Shown: in pieces, positions 22,859 to 31,141 of the stretch
Layout of the letters: every line of letters starts with the position of its first letter
How positions within the stretch are numbered: the stretch's first letter is position 1
NCBI GenBank assembly: GCA_902799185.1
Contig: CADBZO010000032.1
Location: 1-33,606 of the forward strand
Direction: 5' to 3'
From: an uncultured Bacteroidales bacterium
GTDB lineage: Bacteria > Bacteroidota > Bacteroidia > Bacteroidales > Paludibacteraceae
Length of the DNA: 33,606 nucleotides
Program-made: the position numbers and the translations under genes
The notes under the pieces: generated by a model
Told to the model about the DNA's origin: nothing
The model's database searches: none
What the model saw: the letters and a program-made list of their open reading frames with translations, nothing else

Positions 22859-22890
22859 TTTGCGTATGTGCGAAAAAATGCGTACCTTTG
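22859..22890 (+). promoter_or_regulatory. Promoter of the cobalamin-riboswitch operon
   Basis: TTTG (22859-22862), 20 nt beginning CGTATGTG, TACCTTTG (22883-22890). It is followed by the riboswitch leader and is divergent from the retropepsin promoter. Confidence 0.82.
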
Positions 22891-22909
22891 CACCCGATTT
22901 TGTGGTGTG

Positions 22910-23112
22910 CGCGTTGCCAAGGTCCGTAACCGCACTTAATAGGGAAGGCTGTGCAAATCAGCCGCTGTCCCGCAGCCGTGAGTCTCATTCAACTGCGTTT
23001 CTGCACTCTGACGACCACTGTTACATCTGTAATGGGAAGGTTGGAAACAAGGGAGACAAGCCGGAAGACCTGCCACGAAAGGTTAATTACCGTTGTGAGC
23101 CGCCTGGCGGCA
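22910..23112 (+). promoter_or_regulatory. Cobalamin (B12) riboswitch
   Basis: The leader carries the conserved blocks in order: TTAATAGGGAAGGCTG (from about 22937), GCCGCTGTCCCGCAGCCGTGAG (22961-22982, shown here only as family landmark positions), and the B12 box AAGCCGGAAGACCTGCC (23058-23074). A GCCGCC/GGCGGC hairpin at 23099-23111 is a possible expression-platform element just before the start codon region. Coenzyme binding normally lowers expression of downstream transport or capture genes. No long ORF competes with it. Confidence 0.92.
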
Positions 23113-23180
23113 AACAGCCCTCGTGGATTGGGGCACCGGATAAATGAAACGAATACCTGACACATTAGATTTTAAAGCGT

Positions 23181-24248
23181 ATGCTGTGTAGTAGCGTGTG
23201 CAAAGCGATAGACCGCTTTGTGCTTTTTGGTGTGTTGTCTTGGACAACAGGCTTGGTAATGACCGGAGTTGAAGCCCGTGCCTCCTCTCCCTATATATCA
23301 CGCGTGTGGGAGTACACGCCCGCACCCGGGCAGTTCGTCAACTATATACCCGGATATGACGAAGGTGATGATGCCGAAGCAATGCGCGCCAAGGCGGAGG
23401 CATATATCTCCGGCACTACGCGTTCTGCCATCAGTCTTGGCGGCTGGGGAGGATATGTGGTAATGGGTTTTGACCATATGGTAACCAATGTTGCCGGAGC
23501 GTATGACTTCCAGATATGGGGCAACGCGTTTTATGCCGACCCCAAGGATCCCTCTCTGGGGGGCAGTGCCGAACCCGGGGTTATCTACGTTAGTTATGAT
23601 GCCGACTTGGACGGCCAACCCAATGACACATGGTATGAGATAGCGGGTTCGGAATACAATAACTCTGTCCGCAATCACAGAATAACCTATTTCCGTCCGA
23701 CCGACCATACGCCTGTTCCCGATGAAGCAGAGGATATTACGGACATGAACTATATCTTCTGGCGGGACAAAAACGGTAATGAAGGGTATATTGCCAAGAA
23801 CAAACATCACCGTCAGGACTACTACCCGAAGTGGCAGACAGCCAATAAGTTGGTCTATTCCGGCACCTTGCTGCCGAATAATGCTGAAGCTACCGTCGGA
23901 GAGGAGCGAACCACTTATATCCTCTATAACTACGCCTACGGTTATGCCGACAATCATCCGAATGACTCCGCGGCGAACAAAATCAACATTGACTGGGCGG
24001 TGGATAAGAAAGGCAATCCTGCCAACCTGCCCGGTATCCATTTCGTAAAAGTGCAGACGGGTGTCAACCAGCAGTGCGGATGGATTGGCGAGACCTCGAC
24101 CGAAGTGAGTGGAGGCGAAGATCTGCATCCTTTGGCACCCGTGCCGACCGGCAATACATTGATTCATACCGGGCCGGAAGTCCGGAAAGTTCTGTATAAT
24201 GAGCATATTTATATCATAATTAATAACCAAATAAAATACGTATTATGA
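23181..24248 (+). CDS. Secreted surface protein of the B12-regulated operon
   Basis: 355 residues, first gene after the riboswitch. Residues 1-35 are hydrophobic and end VEARASS, consistent with a signal peptide; no lipobox is visible. The body is beta-rich: ISLGGWGGYVVMGFDHMV, DFQIWGNAFYADP, EPGVIYVSYDADLDGQPNDTWYEIAGSEY, YNYAYGYADNHPNDS and GIHFVKVQTGVNQQCGWIGETSTEV. This matches cell-surface (PKD-associated) proteins that often accompany DUF4465 proteins in Bacteroidetes cobalamin loci. The end (KVLYNEHIYIIINNQIKYVL) is a shortened variant of the sorting tail. It overlaps the next gene by ATGA. A B12 capture role is inferred from regulation. Confidence 0.85.
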   Translation: MLCSSVCKAIDRFVLFGVLSWTTGLVMTGVEARASSPYISRVWEYTPAPGQFVNYIPGYDEGDDAEAMRAKAEAYISGTTRSAISLGGWGGYVVMGFDHMVTNVAGAYDFQIWGNAFYADPKDPSLGGSAEPGVIYVSYDADLDGQPNDTWYEIAGSEYNNSVRNHRITYFRPTDHTPVPDEAEDITDMNYIFWRDKNGNEGYIAKNKHHRQDYYPKWQTANKLVYSGTLLPNNAEATVGEERTTYILYNYAYGYADNHPNDSAANKINIDWAVDKKGNPANLPGIHFVKVQTGVNQQCGWIGETSTEVSGGEDLHPLAPVPTGNTLIHTGPEVRKVLYNEHIYIIINNQIKYVL

Positions 24249-27200
24249 GGAAAACATTTCTTCTTTTCGTCGCCTTTGCCCTTAGTTGGTTGGGTGGCAA
24301 AGCTGTGGCAGAGGACTATTCTATGCCGCAGTACGGACACGAGACGAAAGTAGTGTCCAAAGATGCTCCGTTGACCTTTTATGATTTCAAGGGAGCAAGC
24401 ACTCATTTCACCCAGTCGGCTCTCTCGACGGTCATCTTCAAACCCGCTACGGAAGGCTATTCGATTAAGATTACCTTTGAGGAACTGAACCTGACGAAGT
24501 ACAGCACTTCGTATGACGTGTACATGCGTATATACAACGGTCAGTTCGATGTGACGAGTATCACGTATCCGACGAGTGGCAACCCTTCCGTTCAGTTCCC
24601 GGAGAACGCCAACCAGATTGCCTATATCCCCGGCGATGGTGCGGTTAATCCGCTGCCGACCTATATATCGGGAGCCGCTGACGGCTGTCTGTCCGTTTGC
24701 TTGTATTCGAAAGACCCGAGTCCGAAAGAGTCGTATTGGAAAGCAACGGTAGAAGAGGTGCTTTTAGAGACCATGACGGTCAAATCTGCTGCTGTGGACA
24801 ATAGTTTTGTGGTAGATGATATATGGGCAGGCAAAGAGAATGTGGCTGTTGCCGGTCTGACCGTCACCACAGACGGTTATTCGTCTCCGGACAAACTGGA
24901 GACCATCTCTTTCTCTACGAGCAATACGGATGTCATCAAAGGAGAAAATATCAAACTGTACGCAGGTCAAGCCGCTTCTACTGCCGGTTTGACCGAACTG
25001 GCAGGAACGGTAACCGGAAGTGCAGGCGTTTATACCCTTACCTTGGATGCGCCGTACGCCTTCGGCAACGGTGCTAACAAGTTCTGCTTGGGTACGACTA
25101 TTGAGGCAGGTGCCGCTTTCAATGCTACCGGTAGCGTGACTATTACCGACATCAAAACAACCAATAATTTCTCTCCGCTGACTACCGCGGCTACCCCTGC
25201 TACGCTCACCGTCAAGCCGATGTATCTGATGGCAGAGAATGCCACTTATACCATCAACCAGCCCACGAACTTCTACGACGAAGGCGGCAAAGACGGCAAG
25301 GTCATTAAGGGCTTTAACGGCAAAGTGGTATTTACTCCTGCTACGGAGGGAAGCAAAGTCAAACTGACCTTCAATAATATCAATGTCTTCTATACCGACT
25401 ATGCAGCCAACTCGACCGGCTATGTGGATTACATCAAGGTCTATAACGGCAACTCCACCGACGAGGCGGATCTGCTCTGGCAACTCTCACAAGCCGAGGC
25501 AAGCACCACGACCGCGATTGTCCTCAAGAGCACGGCGGCGGACGGCCAACTGACTATTACCCATAAGAACAATATCTCCTATGATGCTAATATCAAAGAC
25601 GGTTGGGAAGCTGTAGTCAGTGAGTTCACACCGCAGGCAATGACCGTCAGCAGCGTGGCTGTCACCAAAGAGACGGGTACCGTATCGGCAGGCACAGAAG
25701 GCAAACAAGTAGCCTGCATCAAGGTGGTTACCGCAGAAACAGAGCCTGCATTGGCTGTTCAGTCATTGACTTTCAACACGAACAACACCTATGCGCAACT
25801 GACAAAGGCGAAACTCTACTATACGAAGGAGAACACGTTTGCGACCTCCACTCTGTTGGGCGAAGCCACTATCACGGGCAATCAAGTGACGCTCACGGCA
25901 ACGAATAGCGTCAATTTCCGCGAAGGTGACAACTATCTCTGGCTGGTATATGATATTCAGCCATTGGCTGCCAATGACGAGAAAGTGGATGCTCTCATGG
26001 AGAAGCTGACCTTCACGAATGGTTCGGATTATACCTCTTTCACCAATCCTTCTGGCGAACTGACAATTGAGAACAAAGCTGTGCAGGCCTGCGGCACCCA
26101 GACCTTCACCGTCCTTGGCGATTGGGCATATACCCACACCGTGACCAACGAATACAACTCCAAATATCCGGCGGAGCAATGTGACCAGACGGTTGTCTTC
26201 AAACCCGCTACCGAAGGTCATGTAATCCAGATAGACTATACCGATTTTGATGTCTATTACGCCACTTCCTCTTATGGCACACGCGCGAAATATATTGTAT
26301 ATGACGGCGAAGGAACAAGCGGAGCCATTCTTTGGCAATTAGACGCCAACGGCAAGAAGCCTACGCAATTGCGTTCCACTACCGGCGCAATGACAATCGT
26401 CTTCAACCCGAACACCACTTCGTCCTACTATACCGGCAACGGCTGGCACGCGGCGGTGAAGGAATACAAATTGCAGAACATGGCAATCCAAAACACCGTG
26501 GTGGAGCAGGCAAGCACCGCTATTGTCAGCCTCGGCGAAGAGAAAGCCGCCTTGCTGAATGTGAATATCCAGACCGAAGGCACCCTCTCGCCGCTCACGT
26601 TGGACGCTGTGACCGTCAGCCTCAAGGGTACGGAAGCGAATATCAGCAAGGTCTATCTGCTGCAAGGCACAACGGTTGTGGCACAGGCTACGGCTGCCGC
26701 TACCACCGTTCTCACGCTGACTACTCCTATAATGCTGAACGAGTACGACAACGCGTTCACCATTGCCGTGGATGTCAAAGCGGACGCTACCGTAGAGCAA
26801 AGTGTGGATGCCGCCCTGTCGTCGCTCACTGTCAGCGGTGAGGCGCATACGGTTACAAGCGGCGACCCCGAAGGAAGCCGGCTCATCAAGAATGTGATGC
26901 TCCTGCAAGCAGGCGACAACGGCACAAAGCAGATTGGAACTACCAGCCTGATGTTCTACGATGACGGAGGTGCGGACGGTACCTATACCAAGAATATCGA
27001 AGGCTATGTTACTTTCGTGCCGGAGCATGAAGGCTATGCCGTGGAAGTGCTTGTTAATAATTACAAGCTGTCTTCCGGTGCACCCGTGAAGATTTATTAC
27101 GGCGCAAGCCATGACGGCGATGCCGATGCTACGGTGGAATATAACTATTCCGACCCCGAGAAGTATAAAGGTCAGTCGTTCATCTCCTCGGCTGCCGACG

Positions 27201-30200
27201 GTTCGCTCACCGTTTATTTCAAAGACCAGAGTTACGGTTCGGCTAATGACGGTTGGGAGTTTGAGGTGCGCGAGCACCTGCTCACAGACCTCTCCATCGA
27301 AAGCGTAACAGCCACTTCTGTTGCCCCCGCATTGCAGACGGTTGGAGCCAAGGACTTGAAGATGTTGCAAATAGCCGTTGTCGTAACGGGCGACCGCACG
27401 CCGATTACCATAGATGCTATCAGCGTTGCCGCTAACGAATATGTGGACGGCACCAAGTTGTATCAGACCGGCAAAGTGGCTACCTTCTCCGACAGCGAGT
27501 CCTTTACTGCTCCTTACGTTATTTCCGAGCGCGGTACGTACTATTTCTGGGTAACGGCAGACGCTTCGGAAGATGCCGACGATGAGGATATAATGACGGT
27601 CAGCCTGACTTCCATTCAGTCGGGTTCGGCAACTATTACGCCGACAACTGCCGAGACGGCTCAAACGACCTTGGCACATGGTATGTCCGGCGTTTATGTC
27701 ATCGGTCAATACACTTCCGCTATGCCGACCGACTTTGCTACTGTGGCAGCAGCCAAAGAAGCGATGGCGACATTAGGAATAGAAGGCAATGTAACGTTCA
27801 ATATCGTTCCGGGAAATTATTCGGAGAAGGTTACTTTGGATGCCGTTAAAGGCACTTCGTCCGCCGCTACGGTTACTTTCCAATCGGCTACGGGCAACGC
27901 CGCCGACGTGGTTTTCGCTTCCGATGAGACCAGCGACACGGAAGGCGTTTGGACCGTCAACGGAATGGATTGGCTGACACTCAAGAATATTACCTTCAAG
28001 AGCGACAAGACAGGCTATGCGGCTTGTCTGGTACTGAAGAACCAGAGTCAACACGTAACGGTGGACGGATGCGTATTCTCTACTACTGTTACCAATAGCG
28101 GCACTTCGCAGAATATGCAACTGGTACGCGTTATCTCCGAGGATGCAGACAACGCCAACTGCAATAACTTTACCGTAGAGAACTCCACGTTCATCGGAGG
28201 TTATCACGCGATGAACCTGACACAAGGCAGTAATGCGATGCACCCCTATCGTTCGGATTATATTGTGCGCAACAATACCTTCCAAGGTCAGGAGAAACTG
28301 GTGATCTACACCAATTTTATGAATAACCTCACCGTAGAGAACAATACGATTTTTATGACCAATGTTACGAATACAGATGCACGTGCGTTGGATATCCGCG
28401 CTTTGTCCGGTCATTATGTGATTGCCGGCAATAATATCAACATTCAATGCACCGGTACCGGCTATGCGAATGCGGTTTACTTTGCTACTAACGGACAGAA
28501 CAACTGCGCTGAAGGGACGGTAGTGGATATCTATAACAATGCCGTTTATGTGGAGACTTCCGCCAACAGCGCTTCTTCGTGTCTGCGCTTCAAATGGCAG
28601 CGCGAGGTGAATATGTCCTATAACACACTGGTCCTCAACGGAACGTATTCTACTACTTCTGCACTTTGGTTGGAGAACTTCAATAACTTGCAACTGACTG
28701 CCACGAACAACCTCATCCAGAATATCGGAACAGGTAATGCCATCTTCGGCGTCAAGGGTACGTACAGCCATAATGCGCTCTACTCGGCAAGCGGTAGTAT
28801 CAATAACCTCAATGCCTCGTTCGATGCCTGGCAAACAGCAGTCGGCGCAACGGATGCGGACGCTAACCTCAACGAACAGGCCGTCTTTGCCTCGAACGCG
28901 CTGCTGTTGCTCAAAGAGCAAGGCAACCTCGTATCCGCTACGCCTGTAGCTACTGTAATGACGGACATACTCGGCAAGCCCCGTGCCGCTACACCGACTA
29001 TCGGTGCTTATGAGTTTGACGCCGCAATGCTGACTATACCTGTCATGGCGGAAGGCTACCCGAAAGCGCTGAACGTGAAGGATACGGTAACTGACATCGT
29101 GCTCAAAGCCGATAATATGGGTACAGCCAAAGTGCTTGTGCTCGCCGCTTCCCAAACTGCTCCTTCCAAAGAGACTGTACTTGCGGACGGTCGGGAGGTA
29201 GTGCTGCAAAAAGATGCAGAGGCTACGGTTACGATTGACGCGCTGACCGAAGAGACAGAATACAAGGCCTATGTCCTCCTGCTCTCGCCGGTGGGCGATG
29301 CAGCAGACGCTGTAGTTGCAACGGAAGCCTTCACCACGGCCTGGACGCTCCGTCCCGTGCAAGTGACCGCCATCGCTGCGCAGACCGTGGAAGAGAATGC
29401 TGATGTGACTTTGACGGCTACCGTCAGTCCCGAATACGAGCAAGCCAAACCGTATTCCTACAAATGGTACACCGCTTATGACGAAACGGAGATTGGCAGC
29501 GAGGCAACTTTGAACACGACCGCCGAACGCACCACCGAATACATCTGCTGCGTGACCGACCGCTTTAACCAGAAAGGCTATGTCTCGGCTCGCGTACGGG
29601 TAACGGAAGCGGCGGCGGTGGCTACCTTCGAAGAGTACAACCTGCCTGCCGGAGCCAACAAATACGTGGATGCCGCATGGACCAACAACGAGGAGGCGTA
29701 CCTCTATAGCGGTACCTACGCCTTTGCCAATGTGCCGAACAAACTCTATAACGCTTATACCGGATATGTCATCAGTTCCGACCCCTCGAATACCGCTACC
29801 GGCAACTATATGACCGACCAGTTCCGCTCGGCTGCCGGAGGTGCCTATGAGGGCAGCAACTTCGCCGTGGCGTACTATTCCGCGCCTTCCGCTTGGTTCG
29901 CCGGTTACAACGACCCGGTTACACTGACGAATACGGCGGAGCCGCAAGTCATTAGCGGTTTCTATATCACCAACAGTGCCTATACGCTGGATGCTGTTCT
30001 TCATGGAGACTACGCCAATGACGCTTTTGCGCAGGGCGATTACTTGTCCTTGACCGTCAGCGGCTATAACGGTAATGACAAGACCGGCGAGACCACTTTC
30101 TATCTCGCCGATTACCGCAGCGAGGATGCGTCCGAGCACTATGCGCTGGATACATGGAAATGGTTGGATCTGAGCGGTCTGGGAGCCGTGACACGGCTGG

Positions 30201-30850
30201 AGTTCAGTATGTTCACCACCAAGTCGGATGAGTACGGTTTCACTACGCCGACCTATTTCTGCTTGGATAATTTCGGCGGTGTTGCTCCGGCATATACGCG
30301 CGGGAACCTGACCGTAGGCAACTATGGTACCATCTGTCTGCCGCGCGATGTGGCGGCTGGAGACTACTCCGGGGCCGAGTTCTACCAAGTGGTGGAGCGC
30401 ACTTCCGACTATATCACGCTCGAAGAAGTAACCGAACTGGCTGCCGGTCAGGCATATATCTTTGCTGCTACAGCTACCACCCTTACCTGCACCTATTCCG
30501 GTTCAACGGTGGCTGATCCGGCTCCGGCTTCGACGGCAAACGTGCTCCAAGGGGTCTTTGACGACGGTACGGTTCCGTCCGGTATGTGGTTCCTCCACAA
30601 TAACCAACTCTATCTGTCGGACGGAAGCAATGCTGTGGGTGCCAACCGCGCCTACCTCACCGACCTCACGCCCTCTGTAGCGCCGGCTCCGGGACGCAAG
30701 CATGTAAGGATGCCTATACAACGGACGGCTACGGACATCAGTAATGTACAAGGGAACGATGTAAAATGTACAAAACTCATCCGTGACGGTCAGCTCTATT
30801 TGTTGTACAATGGTACAATGTACAATGTACAGGGATTGGAAATAAAATAA
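24245..30850 (+). CDS. Giant modular surface protein with DUF4465 region under B12 control
   Basis: 2201 residues. Signal peptide 1-22 (MRKTFLLFVAFALSWLGGKA). Four alternating pairs of a CUB-like module (about 25-170, 335-460, 615-745, 895-1010) and a BNR-repeat-N-terminal-like beta module (MTVSSVAV/MAIQNTVV type, about 177-325, 463-610, 750-890, 1015-1150). Then a right-handed beta-helix-like region (about 1155-1590; VTVDGCVF, FTVENSTF, YIVRNNTF, LTVENNTI), an Fn3-like and an Ig-like domain (about 1595-1790), a DUF4465-like domain (about 1795-2013; FEEYNLPAGANKYVDAAW, YSGTYAFANV, YFCLDNFGG), a small beta domain and the sorting tail. DUF4465-type proteins are linked to cobalamin binding in Bacteroides (BtuH-like, from memory). 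The inference is a tall B12-binding surface structure. Translationally coupled on both sides. Confidence 0.88.
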   Translation: MRKTFLLFVAFALSWLGGKAVAEDYSMPQYGHETKVVSKDAPLTFYDFKGASTHFTQSALSTVIFKPATEGYSIKITFEELNLTKYSTSYDVYMRIYNGQFDVTSITYPTSGNPSVQFPENANQIAYIPGDGAVNPLPTYISGAADGCLSVCLYSKDPSPKESYWKATVEEVLLETMTVKSAAVDNSFVVDDIWAGKENVAVAGLTVTTDGYSSPDKLETISFSTSNTDVIKGENIKLYAGQAASTAGLTELAGTVTGSAGVYTLTLDAPYAFGNGANKFCLGTTIEAGAAFNATGSVTITDIKTTNNFSPLTTAATPATLTVKPMYLMAENATYTINQPTNFYDEGGKDGKVIKGFNGKVVFTPATEGSKVKLTFNNINVFYTDYAANSTGYVDYIKVYNGNSTDEADLLWQLSQAEASTTTAIVLKSTAADGQLTITHKNNISYDANIKDGWEAVVSEFTPQAMTVSSVAVTKETGTVSAGTEGKQVACIKVVTAETEPALAVQSLTFNTNNTYAQLTKAKLYYTKENTFATSTLLGEATITGNQVTLTATNSVNFREGDNYLWLVYDIQPLAANDEKVDALMEKLTFTNGSDYTSFTNPSGELTIENKAVQACGTQTFTVLGDWAYTHTVTNEYNSKYPAEQCDQTVVFKPATEGHVIQIDYTDFDVYYATSSYGTRAKYIVYDGEGTSGAILWQLDANGKKPTQLRSTTGAMTIVFNPNTTSSYYTGNGWHAAVKEYKLQNMAIQNTVVEQASTAIVSLGEEKAALLNVNIQTEGTLSPLTLDAVTVSLKGTEANISKVYLLQGTTVVAQATAAATTVLTLTTPIMLNEYDNAFTIAVDVKADATVEQSVDAALSSLTVSGEAHTVTSGDPEGSRLIKNVMLLQAGDNGTKQIGTTSLMFYDDGGADGTYTKNIEGYVTFVPEHEGYAVEVLVNNYKLSSGAPVKIYYGASHDGDADATVEYNYSDPEKYKGQSFISSAADGSLTVYFKDQSYGSANDGWEFEVREHLLTDLSIESVTATSVAPALQTVGAKDLKMLQIAVVVTGDRTPITIDAISVAANEYVDGTKLYQTGKVATFSDSESFTAPYVISERGTYYFWVTADASEDADDEDIMTVSLTSIQSGSATITPTTAETAQTTLAHGMSGVYVIGQYTSAMPTDFATVAAAKEAMATLGIEGNVTFNIVPGNYSEKVTLDAVKGTSSAATVTFQSATGNAADVVFASDETSDTEGVWTVNGMDWLTLKNITFKSDKTGYAACLVLKNQSQHVTVDGCVFSTTVTNSGTSQNMQLVRVISEDADNANCNNFTVENSTFIGGYHAMNLTQGSNAMHPYRSDYIVRNNTFQGQEKLVIYTNFMNNLTVENNTIFMTNVTNTDARALDIRALSGHYVIAGNNINIQCTGTGYANAVYFATNGQNNCAEGTVVDIYNNAVYVETSANSASSCLRFKWQREVNMSYNTLVLNGTYSTTSALWLENFNNLQLTATNNLIQNIGTGNAIFGVKGTYSHNALYSASGSINNLNASFDAWQTAVGATDADANLNEQAVFASNALLLLKEQGNLVSATPVATVMTDILGKPRAATPTIGAYEFDAAMLTIPVMAEGYPKALNVKDTVTDIVLKADNMGTAKVLVLAASQTAPSKETVLADGREVVLQKDAEATVTIDALTEETEYKAYVLLLSPVGDAADAVVATEAFTTAWTLRPVQVTAIAAQTVEENADVTLTATVSPEYEQAKPYSYKWYTAYDETEIGSEATLNTTAERTTEYICCVTDRFNQKGYVSARVRVTEAAAVATFEEYNLPAGANKYVDAAWTNNEEAYLYSGTYAFANVPNKLYNAYTGYVISSDPSNTATGNYMTDQFRSAAGGAYEGSNFAVAYYSAPSAWFAGYNDPVTLTNTAEPQVISGFYITNSAYTLDAVLHGDYANDAFAQGDYLSLTVSGYNGNDKTGETTFYLADYRSEDASEHYALDTWKWLDLSGLGAVTRLEFSMFTTKSDEYGFTTPTYFCLDNFGGVAPAYTRGNLTVGNYGTICLPRDVAAGDYSGAEFYQVVERTSDYITLEEVTELAAGQAYIFAATATTLTCTYSGSTVADPAPASTANVLQGVFDDGTVPSGMWFLHNNQLYLSDGSNAVGANRAYLTDLTPSVAPAPGRKHVRMPIQRTATDISNVQGNDVKCTKLIRDGQLYLLYNGTMYNVQGLEIK
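30742..30777. repeat. TGTACAA-family repeat in the giant protein's tail
   Basis: TAATGTACAAGGGAACGATG continues as TAAAATGTACAAAACT. It encodes SNVQGNDVKCTK, differing from the acetylesterase copy (22058) at few positions. Confidence 0.85.
30803..30834. repeat. Second TGTACAA-family copy in the giant protein's tail
   Basis: TTGTACAATGGTACAATGTA continues as CAATGTACAGGG. It encodes LYNGTMYNVQG, the conserved end of the sorting tail. Confidence 0.65.
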
Positions 30851-31002
30851 TGAAAAGCTTTATGAAAAAGAACTATTATAGGGAACCGCTTGTGCAGTGT
30901 ACTCCCATTGTGGCGCTCTCGGTGCTCTGCGCATCGCAGCAGGATGTTATGCCTCAGCTCATCTTCACGGATGAAGACGGCACCGGCTTTAGTGCCGATT
31001 AA
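30850..31002 (+). CDS. 50-residue peptide of the B12 operon
   Basis: Starts MKSFMKKNYYREPLVQCTP and ends DEDGTGFSAD. The ATG overlaps the stop of the giant gene (TAATG), and a terminator follows 28 nt after the stop, so it is the last gene of the operon. The pattern of a basic start, Y-x-x-P-x-x-x, a short hydrophobic stretch ending LCAS and an acidic Gly-rich end recalls many tiny Bacteroidales peptides of unknown function. It could be a leader-peptide-like molecule; no modification enzyme is nearby. Confidence 0.65.
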   Translation: MKSFMKKNYYREPLVQCTPIVALSVLCASQQDVMPQLIFTDEDGTGFSAD

Positions 31003-31030
31003 ACGCACGCACGACTTGCGTTAAGAACAA

Positions 31031-31058
31031 GAAAAAACGTCCTTCGGGGCGTTTTTTC
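31031..31058 (+). terminator. Terminator of the B12 operon
   Basis: GAAAAAACGTCC pairs with GGGCGTTTTTTC (one wobble) around a TTCG tetraloop, ending in a T run. Confidence 0.88.
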
Positions 31059-31088
31059 GTGCTTTTGGCTTAATTTTGTATTTTTAAT

Positions 31089-31119
31089 TTTGAATTATGA
31101 ATTATTTGTAGTACCTTTG
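31089..31119 (+). promoter_or_regulatory. Promoter of the DPP III gene
   Basis: TTTG (31089-31092), 19 nt, TACCTTTG (31112-31119), 22 nt before the start codon. Unlike the other promoters it lacks the CATATG-like element after the -33 box. The spacer is made of phased 7-nt AT-rich units. Confidence 0.7.
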
Positions 31120-31141
31120 TACGCAATTTATATTCAGAAAT

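Noticed and set aside
27773..30388. 871-residue minus-strand ORF inside the giant protein gene
   Set aside because: It is a long antisense shadow caused by the GC-skewed codon use of the host gene; no signal peptide, domain or promoter was found.
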